From the NCBI GenBank assembly GCA_013396915.1, contig VWZL01000601.1:62001-126000 (forward strand): a DNA stretch of 64,000 nucleotides, read 5' to 3'. The notes under the pieces were generated by a model, which saw nothing but the letters and a program-made list of their open reading frames with translations, was not told where the DNA came from and searched no databases. Origin of the DNA: Stercorarius parasiticus (lineage: Eukaryota > Chordata > Aves > Charadriiformes > Stercorariidae). Both the position numbers and the translations under genes were made by a program. Positions within the stretch are counted from its first letter, which is position 1. Each line of letters starts with the position of its first letter. Positions 1-10,700 of this stretch are shown here, in pieces.

Positions 1-283
1 AAATTCATTCTCATGCCACATTCCCTTGTCCATTTCTTGTTGTGGCAATATTATTTTTCCTTAGTGTTTACCCCATTTATGTGTCTGGAGGGGAGAAATC
101 AAATCCTCATGAGTACCCTTACTTTATTTTGATTTTCAGTGAAAGGAAAGGTAACACTTTTTTCTCATCAATTGACCGGAAAAAGTGCTTGTTTATTAAA
201 GAGTCCAATGAATCAACTTAATATAATTGTACAACTATTATATGGAAGACACTGCTCTAAGTTGTCCAGTTCTGTAAACTACT

Positions 284-769
284 GTGTTGCAACAGTCTGC
301 TGTCTCAGTGAAGGCAGGGGATGGAGATCCATGCGGCAGCAAAGATGCAAGTGTTATCAATGGGTTAGAAACTACGACAGCGCCTGGAAATGGTCAGGTA
401 GGAATTAAGGCTTGTCCCAGCAAAAAGGTGTCAGGACCAATAGCCCAACTGAAGTGTATCTACACTAACACACACAGCACGGGCAACAGACAGGAGGAGA
501 CGGAAGCCATTGTGCAGCAGGAAAACTACAATGTAGTTGCCATCACGGAAATGTGGTGGGATGAGTCACACAACTGGAGTGCTGCGATGGATGGCTATAA
601 ATTCTTCAGAAGGGATAAGCAAGGAAGGAGAGGTGGTGGAGTAGCCCTGTATGTTAGGGAGTGTTTTGACTGTCTAGAGCTTAATGACAGTGATGATAGG
701 GTTGAGTGTTTATGGGTAAGAATCAGGGGGAAGGCCAACAAGGCAGATATCATGGTGCGAGTCTGTTAG
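284..769 (+). pseudogene. CR1 ORF2 endonuclease pseudogene, N-terminal part
   Basis: This 161-codon open frame holds the start of CR1 ORF2 and the first half of the endonuclease, which nicks target DNA to prime reverse transcription. Recognisable blocks are IAQLKCIYTN, the VVAITEMWWDESHNW block containing the catalytic Glu region (family usually TETWW, here TEMWW), and the RRDKQGRRGGGVALYV block. The frame ends at a TAG near 767 where the family reads a Tyr-Arg; two bases appear to be missing there. The later endonuclease motifs lie further on: GDFN at about 854-865 and, at about 1060, SDR in place of the family's SDH. The first Met at 284 is just where the frame opens, not a proven start. 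Recognised by family memory; no alignment was run. Confidence 0.82.
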
Positions 770-1203
770 GCCACCCAACCAGGATGAAGAGGCAGATGAA
801 ATATTCTATAGCAGCTGTGAGAAATCTCGCAATTGCTGGCCCTTGTCCTCATGGGAGACTTTAACTTGCCAGATGTCTGCTGGAAATAGAATACCACTGA
901 GAGGGATCAGTCTAGGAGGTTCCTGGAGCATTTTGGGGATAACTTCCTGACACAGCTGGTGAGGGAGCCAACCAGGCAAGGTGCCCTACTGGATCTGTTG
1001 TTTGTGAACAGAGAAGGACGTATGGGGGATGTGATGGTTGGAGGCCATCTTGGGCATAGTGACCGTGAAATGCTAGAGTTTTTGATTCTTGGAGAAGCTG
1101 GGTCACAACAACAACATACAACGCTACAGGCTTGGGGAAGAGTGGCTGGAGAGCTGCCTGGCAGAAAAGGACCTGGAGGTGTTGGTAGGCAGCCAAGATG
1201 AGC
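285..1203 (+). mobile_element. CR1 LINE fragment: ORF2 endonuclease fused by deletion to a 3' RT segment
   Basis: CR1 is the dominant avian non-LTR retrotransposon; its ORF2 encodes an AP-type endonuclease followed by a reverse transcriptase. From about 285 to 1095 the translated sequence follows the N-terminal part of ORF2 and the endonuclease. At about 1096-1100 it jumps to a downstream ORF2 segment reading YRLGEEWLES then LAEKDLEVLV, which normally lies well inside the RT half. The piece stops near 1203 without the usual CR1 3' tail, so it is cut at both ends. CR1 copies are usually truncated only at the 5' end, so the missing 3' end implies a later deletion. It is not functional. Confidence 0.9.
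959..1201 (+). pseudogene. CR1 ORF2 endonuclease C-terminal part, out of frame into RT remnant
   Basis: The first 45 or so codons match the end of the CR1 endonuclease (REPTRQGALLDLLFVNREGR, then LGHSDREMLEF). The terminal catalytic motif, SDH in active copies, reads SDR, so the general-base His is lost. After the Gly-Glu-Ala codons near 1095 the frame becomes nonsense because the element has jumped to RT sequence in a different frame. The correct frame for the RT piece runs from about 1100 and reads YRLGEEWLES and LAEKDLEVLV before diverging near 1190. It is a decayed pseudogene with no expected product. Confidence 0.78.
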
Positions 1204-2242
1204 TTGTTCTGCTTTTAGAATGAGATTTTTATATCAAAGTTCTACTTTTCCAGTGTACATAGCATCGGTTTGTGGGATGAGATTGTTAAGTTCTAGGGAA
1301 CACTATTGCCTATTGAATATATCTTTCATATTATTGAAAAACTAAATAAATGATCAGGGAAATGAAAGAAGAGAAAGGAGACTTTCAAATAAAGCAGTAT
1401 ATGCCCAGAGAGAATTGGTTTCTCTTCACGACTGTGCTATAAGATTATATAAGATGGTAAGAAACTCACTTAACTGTTTTGGATGTAGTGAGTAATTGTG
1501 TCTTCCCATTCTTTAAGTGAATGTTCTGAGATTTAACAGTCTCATAGAGGAATCAACTTTTCCCATTAAGGATGTCTGAAGGACATTTCAAAATCTCATT
1601 GCTTCAGTAGGTACCTGCATGTAATGCTCTTAGAATGCCTTCCTTAAGAGGCATAGCACTTGGGATTCAACCAGGAACTTTTAGTTTTTTGTAGGAAAAA
1701 AAAAAAAATGCTGCCTTAGTTATGTTGGTATCTTCAGTAATTATTTCTATTGTAGTCTGGTAATTGTGTTTTCTCAGCACATGGAAGGATTAATGTCCTG
1801 TTAACAGGATTAATATTCCTGTTTCTTTTGTATACTTTCCCCCACATCTAATACCTTTTGGATACTTTAAAAAGACAACACTTCATGAGGTCATAATTAA
1901 TCAAACTATAGGCTTGAAAAACGTGGAATAAGTGCTTTTATTTTTCTCATACTCTTTCCTCTGCATGTTTTCAGTGTTCAGAACCAAAACCAAGGATTCA
2001 TGTTATATGCTTAACTGTGCTACCACAGATGTTAATACAGATTCAAAATTAAGAGACTGTCTGTTAGTTGGGGTTTTTTGTGGTGTTTTTTTTTTCTTTA
2101 TATCTATAGATATATATAGTTTTAAACACATATTGTGAAAGTGAGTTGATGTATCAAATTTTTTGGTCAATATATAACTGACACTAAGGTGGGAGGAATT
2201 TCTGTGGAACTGATAGACAATCTAGTATTAAATGTAACGGGA
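1204..2242. other. Gene-free AT-rich stretch
   Basis: No coding exon, RNA gene or clear repeat was recognised. It holds a poly-A run near 1697-1709 and a T-rich tract at about 2071-2098 followed by a short TATA-type run. The short open frames here (the longest is 68 codons, at 1932-2138, rich in Phe) show no family resemblance. Confidence 0.7.
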
Positions 2243-2308
2243 CACAGAATCATAGAATCATAGAACCGCTTAGGTTGGAAGGGACCTTTCAGATCATCTA
2301 GTCCAACC
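2243..2308 (-). mobile_element. CR1 3' tail
   Basis: On the plus strand this reads AGAATCATAGAATCATAGAA, then a GGTTGGAAGGGACC block and a GATCATCTAGTCCAACC block, which together are the reverse complement of the CR1 3' end. The terminal octamer-like repeats mark the 3' end at about 2243. The sequence continuing to the right (upstream on the minus strand) does not look like standard CR1 ORF2 and is described as a separate block. Confidence 0.88.
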
Positions 2309-3430
2309 ATCTGGAACCTTGACACTGACTCTTGCTCTTACAGATACCTCAGCAATGCTGCAAATTGTTAAGTGATGTATGAAGCTCGCAGCAACCGCCC
2401 CCAGCCCAGTGCCCACGTACCCAGGATCTCTGCCCATGCTGAGAGGTGTGGCTGCCACCTGCCCAGCTGCAGGCTCAACCAGTAGTGAATCTGCGCACGT
2501 GTTCCCAAGACACACAGATCCCTCAAGCACTGGCATGGCTTTTCCTTCCTCCAGGCACCCCTGCCCAGATCCCAGACCCCTTACCCGCTTCATAGGTCCC
2601 CTACTTGCTGGTTAGTCCAGCCTGATGCTTGATGCCTCGCCTGCATTGGTCCTCCCAGCAGCTGGTTTTGGGGACACACACCATTGCTGTCCCTGTGGCT
2701 GGAGGTTAAATACCACAACTGGCTCCAGTAGCAGCACTCGGACCCCCACTGGCTCCAGTGGCTGACAGCAGAGGTCAGGGGCACCTACACCCCTGGTCTG
2801 ACTCCAGTAGCTGTCACCCAGTCGACTCTCACTGGTCCGCTCGCTAGCTGGCACCTGGGCACTGCAGCACGCACACAGTGGGTAGAGAGGGAGATACACA
2901 GACAGATAGTTAAGAGAGGATTTAACAAGAAGATCTAGGATGACAGGACAGACTGTGGTGTGATCAGGCACAGGGCTCAGCCAGACAAGCGCACCAACCA
3001 GCCCCATTTTATGCCCAACCAGCCCCTGTTATACCTCTTTCTGCCTGCCCACCTTGTTCCTTCCAGCTCCCCTTCCCCTGCATGGCCCCAATGGGTTTGT
3101 AGAGGTCTATCCATTCCTGCATCCCTCCCGGCCCATGACCGGGTCCCCCTCATTCACAACTGCATCAGTAGCAAAGCCCAGGTGGATCTTCCTGGAAGTG
3201 GCGCCAGTAGTTTCTCCATTGACCACCAATTAGCGTGAGTAGTGAGCTTTGTTTCTTGTCATTGTTCTCCACGCTTGTTTTGTCAGGTCTGTATCTTTGT
3301 ATATTTTGTCTCTGGTTTCTACCTTTTTCCCTTAGTTTCTTATTATATGAGGTCCCCAGCCAGATAACCTCGCTGGAATAAACGCTCTTACACCCCCTCA
3401 TCAATTACTGGGAGTGACCGGATTTGGTTC
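2309..3430 (-). mobile_element. GC-rich composite repeat, possible LTR-type sequence ending in a CR1 tail
   Basis: This block is clearly richer in G+C and CpG than its surroundings. Read on the minus strand it shows a purine-rich stretch (complement of about 3050-3085), then a TATA-like GCATAAAATGGG (complement of about 3004-3015). A TTAAAT-type possible polyadenylation hexamer follows (complement of about 2915-2925), then a GC-rich downstream part that runs into the CR1 tail at 2308-2243. That order resembles the end of an endogenous retrovirus plus LTR (polypurine tract, U3, R, U5), but I could not fix TG...CA ends or a target-site duplication. Alternatives are an unusual CR1 3' UTR or a retroposed chimeric transcript. 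A 79-codon minus-strand open frame at 3165-3404 has no family I recognise. Confidence 0.45.
2718..2813. repeat. Three short imperfect direct repeats in the GC-rich block
   Basis: The motif ACTGGCTCCAGTAGC or a close variant occurs at about 2718, 2748 and 2797 (the last as CTGACTCCAGTAGC). The spacing is uneven (30 and 49 bases), so this is not a clean minisatellite. ACTGG/CCAGT makes each copy partly self-complementary. Confidence 0.6.
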
Positions 3431-3810
3431 TCACCACTGCCTCCCTTATCATTTATCCATCATATTTGTGTCCTTGTATGTTCCTGTTTATGGCTTCCTA
3501 CTTCTTTTGTTTCCCTTTTTTGCATTGAAAAAGGCCATTGAGCAAATACCCTTAAAGGAGCAGGCACTCTCCTTCCACATACCCTTACGCTAATAGCTTC
3601 ACTTGTGCTTTATTTCATGTTGTTATGGAAACAACATGAGTATAAGGCCTTCAGCATGAAACAAAGCTTAGATACCAGTGCAGGGGAAAAAAATCACATG
3701 TTTATTACTATGCATTTCTAGGATTTCATGTGGAATGTTACCAACCCTGTCAAGATACCTGGAAAAATATTTCCAAGTCAGGCTGGCAATGAGGATTTGC
3801 CTCATTTGAA
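3431..3810. other. Gene-free stretch with one perfect hairpin
   Basis: No gene or known repeat was recognised. A 9-bp perfect inverted repeat, CATGTTGTT / AACAACATG with loop ATGGA, sits at 3616-3638, extended by one further A-T pair. The rest is AT-rich unique-looking sequence. Confidence 0.65.
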
Positions 3811-4121
3811 GGGAGGATGCAAAAAGAACAAAGCTAGGCTCTTTTCAGTAGTGTCCAGTGACAGGACCAGAGGCAGTGGGCACAAACTGAAACACAAGAT
3901 GTTCCCTCTGAACATCAGGAAGCACTTTTTTATTGTTAGGATGCCAGCACTAGAACAGATTGCCCAGGGAAACTGTGAAATCTCTATCCTTAGAGATATT
4001 CAGAAGCCATCTGGACGCGATCCTGGACAAATGGATCTGGGTGGCTCTGCTTGAGCAAGGGGGTTAGACCAGATGACCTCCAGAGGTCTCTTCCAACCTC
4101 AACCAGTCTGTGATTCTGTGA
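3811..4121 (+). mobile_element. CR1 3' end fragment
   Basis: The sequence follows the last part of CR1. A block equivalent to GTGTCCAGTGACAGGACCAG is followed by the CTGAACATCAGGAAGCAC block, the TTGCCCAGGGAAACTGTG block and the tail CTCTTCCAACCTCAACCAG, ending TGATTCTGTG. It is 5'-truncated, as is normal for CR1. The 108-codon open frame across it (3728-4054) is the decayed end of ORF2 and the 3' UTR, not a host gene. Confidence 0.88.
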
Positions 4122-5200
4122 AGACAATAGCAGTCCTCTTTGCTAAGCCCTCTATAAATTTGACAAGAAGGCTCGCTTCACCAAGACTACACAGTCTAGC
4201 TTTATCACAAGAAGTCTAAGGTGAATTAGACATTTCATTACAAACATGGTTCTCGGAAGAAATCCAGGTAGCATGGTGTGTGTTCATTTTCACAGTCGTT
4301 TTAGTAGGTTTCTAGCTGACACTAATTTTAAATGACTAATACAAATGAAATCTCAGGTTCATGGTAATGAACTTCTGTAGTAGATCATGTCTTCTCCCAC
4401 CCCCATCAATACTAAAATGTACACATACATTAACGTGTACGAGTAAAAGTATGAATGTGTGTTCTTTTGGCCAGGAATTGAGGACATAAAATTGGTACTG
4501 TTCAGTGGGTAGATTTATCTGTTTATTAGTAGTTATACCAAAGCCATTAGAAAATTTAACAGGTTATTTAAATAGGGAAAGGACCAAAAAAAGAATGATG
4601 AGTGCATAGGTGTATGAAGACGAAGTGGAAAGTATGTTATATATTTGAATTAGTTGTAGTTTGGTAATGTCAGACAGTTTTAAAACACAGATGATGATCA
4701 AGATATTTCTATTCCCTAGAATCTCTAGTATTTGAATTATATAGTCCAATTATTTTAATTGAATTTTCCTATAGCATATTGTAAAAGCAAGAGTAAACGG
4801 TTTTATTATTGTATGTACTTTACTCACAGTAGGGATTTTTTCCACCTAAATTGTCTGGAATCTTTTAAAACGGTTGATAGCTGTCTTAAATTAAAACAAT
4901 CCATCACTATTGCAGTATAGTAAGTCCCAATCCTTCATACAAATTAATGGAAATGTATGTTGCGTCAAACATGCAGATCTAGAGAAACTTATTTCCTCAA
5001 TAATTTCATGCAGATACTAAATCTCTATTTCTACACAGTTCTGTTATTCTGGTAGCATGCCTCCACCACTGCAGCTACCACAGCGCACTCCCTAATGTCA
5101 CTGCCATTATCTAACAGAGACAGATTTCCTCCTACTCGATAGCCTTGCCTTTTTCATTTGACTTCCTAAAATTTTCTTCAGCTCTGCCTTGTTCATATGT

Positions 5201-5270
5201 CCTTAAAATATATTGAAAAAACCTAAAATATGTTTTCCTAAATATATTTCCTTAAATATATTGAAAAAAC
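5201..5270. repeat. Local direct duplication of a 21-22 bp AT-rich unit
   Basis: CCTTAAAATATATTG followed by AAAAAAC occurs at 5201-5222, and the same sequence with one fewer A occurs at 5250-5270, about 49 bases apart. The intervening bases also contain a partial CCTAAATATATTT copy. It looks like simple replication slippage. Confidence 0.7.
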
Positions 5271-7662
5271 AGGCAAATTAAAATAGCCCTTTGGAGCTAA
5301 ATAATTCTAAATTTTATAGTGTCTGTATGCTTTCTTAGTGCACATGTCGGTTCCTTATATCTAGTCCCTTATTGAACTGCCTGAGCAAGAGGCGTACCTT
5401 TTTTCTGAAAAATATGAAAATAAACTGACTAATCACCTGTTATAGACAATCAAAGCCTATCATTTCTTTCTTAATTTTTCTGATATTCAGTAAATCTCAT
5501 TTAATGAAATTCATAATGACACATGAAGAAAAAAAAGTAATGTAGAGATATGTCATTTATACTGTTACAGACTGACATTTCTACTGAAATGAATGGTGTT
5601 ATTTTCTTAGATGATTTGTTTTGACAGTAGAAAAATGTATTTTAAAAGAATAAGATTGTCAAAACTATTGGTCAAAAGGCCTATCAACACAGTTCCTTGT
5701 TTATTTATTTATTTAAAACTCCAAAGTAAAGTAGAGCAGATGTGGATTTGCGAAGTGAAACACACAAGAGTTGTTCTACATTGACTATGAAAGTCTGATC
5801 CAGAAGACAGAAGAAACCAGCAGTGTGAAAAACATCTATCAAGTTCCTTTTCATCTTTCTAGTCCATTGAGTTATCACCAGGAGTGATGTAGAAGCATAA
5901 GTGATAAATCGATAATCTAAGTCTTATCATTCCTAACTTGAAATACTTCATTTACGGAGGAATTTCAGTTTGCTTTATTTGCTATGTTGAGCTGCCAAAA
6001 ATAACTCTTATGCCCACCACAGTCACTCATGAGACTTCAAAAATCTCTGATGTGCTGGATAGGATTTGTGCAGCCAGCATTCTTACCTGCCCTCCATTCT
6101 TTGTAGATAACTTCTGGAGAAAGCGTAGTGGTAAAAGAAATTTGGGGAGGAAATAAGACTTATCTGTGAAGCAGTTACCTGATCAAATATTAGAGAAACA
6201 GAGCACAATCTGACTTCCGTATAGGCTTCTTAACCATTAACACATCATATCATAGTTTATACCAATTAATCTCTGATTTTTGCATCCAGCAATATATAAA
6301 TTATTATCATCAAGATATTCAAAGGAAATGTGAGGCAGTGATTTCCCTCTGATGATTTTTAGATAAAAGCCAAAGCCCCTTGATCTCTGTACGTTGTGAC
6401 TTTTTCTTTGGCTGCAGGGCATGAATGTCGCGTGTTCCCTCTGACTCAGCTGCAGGAAAAAAAATCATCCCATCTTTTAGACTTTGACTCCTAAGGAGGT
6501 GTGTTTCACTGAGCCAATATGTGGTCTCAGCTTTGTTCACACATTTAATTGCAATTATACAATCCGTGTACTTTGTTAATAGACCTAATTGGTTAGCAAG
6601 AGCAGCAGCTGTAATAGAATTATTTCTCAAATCTATACTAAGAAAACTCCTGCTGCCTATTTGTTAGCAGAGTAGAAGGCTCCAGAAAGTTAGTGCATAA
6701 GAGCAGAGCTGTGAATGCTGCCTATGGAATTAGTTTATTGATTCGTGTCATTAGATTTTTTTCTGTGAAGGATTTCCGGACAGAATTCATGTTGTGAAGC
6801 AAAATGCAAGGCCTTCACAGATGTTAAAAATATTTTGCAATGCTGCTTTCTCATCTCAGTAAAATGACTTCCTTTTCTTTGGTCATTTTTCATTTCGTCA
6901 AGTCATTTTTAGGAGCCCACCAGTTTTGCTACTGGAGTTCCTATTAAAACTAATAGTTTTATTTTTAATGAATTAACTACAGGTATCTAAATTGTTTTTA
7001 GTGCATACACTATAGTAGAAATTAACCTAAAATCTGATCAGGTAATTAACTATATCTCTCCCACTCCTTGGCAAAGGAGCTCCTCAAATGCATGGATGTT
7101 TTTCTGGCCTTAGTCAGGGCAACAATTTTTGATTCTGTGTTTCTTATATTCCTGCTGTAGAATAGTAAAAGAATTTTTAAAATATACGGCAATTTTTGAG
7201 AGAAAGAGGTAATAACTGAACTAAGAAACAACAATATATTAGGAAAAAGTAAAATTAATCAAAGAAAAAATGCAAGTATAGAAAACACAAAATGTCTTTC
7301 ATTACATGAAATTAAGAGTAATCATGTATTTCATCATAAATAGTTACTGTGGGACTTTTAGGAGACACCACACTATTCATACTTGTCATTGACCCATAAC
7401 AAAAGTGCCGGTAACCATTGGATGCTTGTCTTTGGGTTCATTTGGTCTCCTACAGAAAGAAAAATACTTCTCTCTCTGTTCCCATTCTTTCTTTCTTTGT
7501 TTTAAAGGGCAGTATAACTTTTTGTAATAGGACATGGTAACTGCTTCTAACCAGATCACCATTCATTGTAAATAAGACATTTAATATTGTAATAGCCAGA
7601 TCAGAATGTATTAGCTCTCTATATCGCTGTTAAAGATTGCATTATTTAATTAGTAGAATTTT

Positions 7663-7745
7663 GTTATGGTAGAGGAAAGAAATATAGATTTTCTTTTAAA
7701 AAATTTAAATCCATATTTTTCTTCTCTTAAGTCTACCATATAACC
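7663..7745. repeat. Long imperfect inverted repeat (hairpin)
   Basis: The left arm starts GTTATGGTAGA at 7663 and runs to about 7691. The right arm at about 7707-7745 ends GTCTACCATATAAC. The arms pair through GGTAGA/TCTACC, GAAAGAA/TTCTTC and ATATAGATTT/AAATCCATAT (one mismatch in ten), with small bulges and a loop of about 15 bases. The predicted stem is about 30 paired bases. It could be a pre-miRNA-like hairpin, a tiny MITE relic or chance in AT-rich DNA. Confidence 0.6.
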
Positions 7746-10700
7746 ATATAGATGGTAAACTAGTATGAACCACTCATATACTGTTGATCCAATGTAGTTG
7801 GATCCAATGGAGTGTCAAGTGAACATTTAAAAGGAAAAAAAATATAAAATGCCATGGTATGTAGCAATTCTATCTCATTAGTAGCAATAAATTCTGGTAA
7901 ATCTTTATGAATGCTGGTGCAGTGGTGCACAATCTCATTTTGTTTACATGGAAATTACTTGAAGTACAATGAATATAGGATTGTATAACTTGTATGAGGG
8001 GAATCACATTTTGGAAGTAATTTCATTTTTTGAATATCATTTTGGTTTACATCATTGAAAAAATTTTAAAAAATACAAAATTCCCTCACACCTCAAAAGT
8101 TCTAAAGAGGATTCACTGCAGGACATACTGGAAGGCAGTATTTCAGAAATAAAACGTGATCCCTGGGTCTAAACAACTAGGAAATTGGAGTTTATGTTAC
8201 TTCTGTGGATGCTTCAGGCTCTGCAGCAGTAACTAGAAGTATCCACAATAAACACACCACTTTTGATAACACAAATGGGGTTCTGGGGTGCTCAAGTATT
8301 AGGCAGCTCCAAGGTTTTGGGGTCTGCTCTTCTGGAGACCAAAACCATCAGCCATGTCAAGGCGCTGGTTGCTGTGTGGTACATGGACTCTGTACCACAT
8401 TATCAGTTTCAACGCACCGGCAAAAAGTCTGAAAGCTCTCAGGCCCCCTCCAGCTGACTCCGGGTGATGTTTAGCACTGTATGCAGACTCTCCTGCTTTT
8501 TTGGAAAATTGGGCTGCATTTTTACAGATCTTTGAGATTCCCAGGTTTGGGGAATGAAACCTCTGTTTTTTTGCATAGAAGAAAAAGGGTACGCTCCGGT
8601 CCATATAAAAAATCAGGACAGAAACAACATAGTCCATATGGCTCCAGGTTTTGTTTCCTATTTTCAAAAAGGACCATCTGGCTGAGGAGAAAAGAAGAAA
8701 TTCAGAAATGTCTGTGTGTATCCATGACTGATTCAACAACATGGTAATTTCATAACTGCTGCATATTTATTACAGAGAGGCAGGCTGTGCTATCAAGGCA
8801 GTCCAGTCATGCAGCAGAGTTTAATATTCTTAAAACTGTGGGAGTAATCTTTCCTTTACAGTGCAGTGTGTCTTTTGGCCTCAAGGTACAGAAACCATGT
8901 CACCGCGAGATACGTAACAGTTCATCAGCATGAATTTCACTTCTGCTGTCATTCAGATTTGCAGCGATGGTGAGATGATAATATTTTATCACAATGCTCT
9001 TTTTATTTTATTCCTTTCGGCAACATAAAGTGCCAACTTGAACTGAATTACTAGATTAATAAATTATCTTAATAAGACATGATATAGTAAAGCAGTCAAT
9101 CACTTACCAGTCTGGAGGGAGCTTAAAAACAGAAGATTGCTTGCAGTTCTCAAATGGTGTACTCGCTCAGAGAAGATCTCTCTCCTCCTATGTTAGAGCC
9201 AGGTACAGACACACATTCCAAGTAGGAAAGGGCACAATAAACTTAAACTCCTGAAGTCATTGCAACTGTGTTCATCGAGTTCATAGAAGCTTAAAAGTCA
9301 ATTTATAGGTCATTGCTACACAAAGCTAACATCCAGTTCTGTTTCTCAGATCTGAAATGATTCCATTCATTAGAGGAATAATGTAGCATCATACCTCATT
9401 ATATTAAAGACAAATCACTTTTTCTATAAAAGAAAAAAATTGTTTACAGATCTTCATAAAGTTTTTCATTGCTTTGTCTCTCTATATACATGAGGTATAT
9501 CAGTACAAAGCTGTCTGATCTCAGCTATGCTTCCTATTCTCCTCTAAAATCAAGGTAAAAATACGTGATTGAAAATTATATTAATACGTTGATGGAGTGA
9601 CATATAAAAATTTGGTTATTTCAGAGGATATGTAGCATGCATTGTTATTTGCCTTTCCTTCAGCTTGATATTGCACTGACCAAGCAATTGATGCATGAAA
9701 CTTGTCTGGCTCCTTAAAAATTAAGAACCTCGGGAACTCTCAAATAGTCACCCAGAAAAAAAAGCCCAACAAGGATCTTTTGCCTCAAAATGTTTCTGCC
9801 CCAACATAAATTGGAAGACCTTGCTCTGCCTTTTGGTATATAGTTTATGGTAGTGACTTTAATACTTTTCAGTAAGTACATGTTCTAGAATTGCTAGGAA
9901 GACCCTGGGTTCCTCAATTTTGTTGTTTGCTCATCCTGGAAATAAATTGAAAGGCTTTGTGGAAAATCTAAGACCAGGGTGGAGCGCACTGACTGCAGAA
10001 GAATCCTGTAGTTTGTGCCACTGTTTAAACTAAAAATAGGATTAAGAAAACAAAAAAGTTGTCTCTCTCAGCTGCACTCAGCATATTCTCATAGACTGGG
10101 ACCAAAATAGAGACAATAACCAGGAGGTATAATCTAAAGTTGTACACATATATTGGAATAACTCTTTCCATCTGACAACGTTTTCACACCCATCTGATAA
10201 GGTTTCTGTCAGTTGAAAGTAATTTCTTAATGCTGAGTATTTCCTGTTACCTTTTCCTTACATAGTTGTAGGACTTTTAAATATAAATACTGATTTCACT
10301 GGGCTACAAAATATTTGTGGCTTACAGAGCTTGAAAGCAAAGCCTTAACTACACTGTACGTGTTTTAAACTCACTTTATATTGAGTGGTTACGTAGTGTG
10401 AGACATCTGTGATTTGCCATAAATTTAGGAAGAAACATTTTTGTCCTGGACTTATTCCCTAGGGAATTCTTTTGACCTTGCTTGTTAACAGAAGGTTTGT
10501 AGCAAGATGCAAATGAATGTAAATTGTTAACATTATGCTACACAGCATCAGGCAGCGTAATGGTCTTGTGTACATTAGAACACTCTGAAAAACCATAACA
10601 CAAGCTATCATTTGCATTCCCTAGTCTTAGATTCAGAATTTACTGCCTCCCGTCTGTGAAATACAGCTCCAGCTACTGTATATGGGAGAAACATGCCAGT

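Noticed and set aside
8299..8742. 147-codon minus-strand open frame with overlapping plus-strand frames
   Set aside because: Several overlapping frames on both strands suggest slightly GC-richer non-coding DNA with few stops. No protein family recognised.
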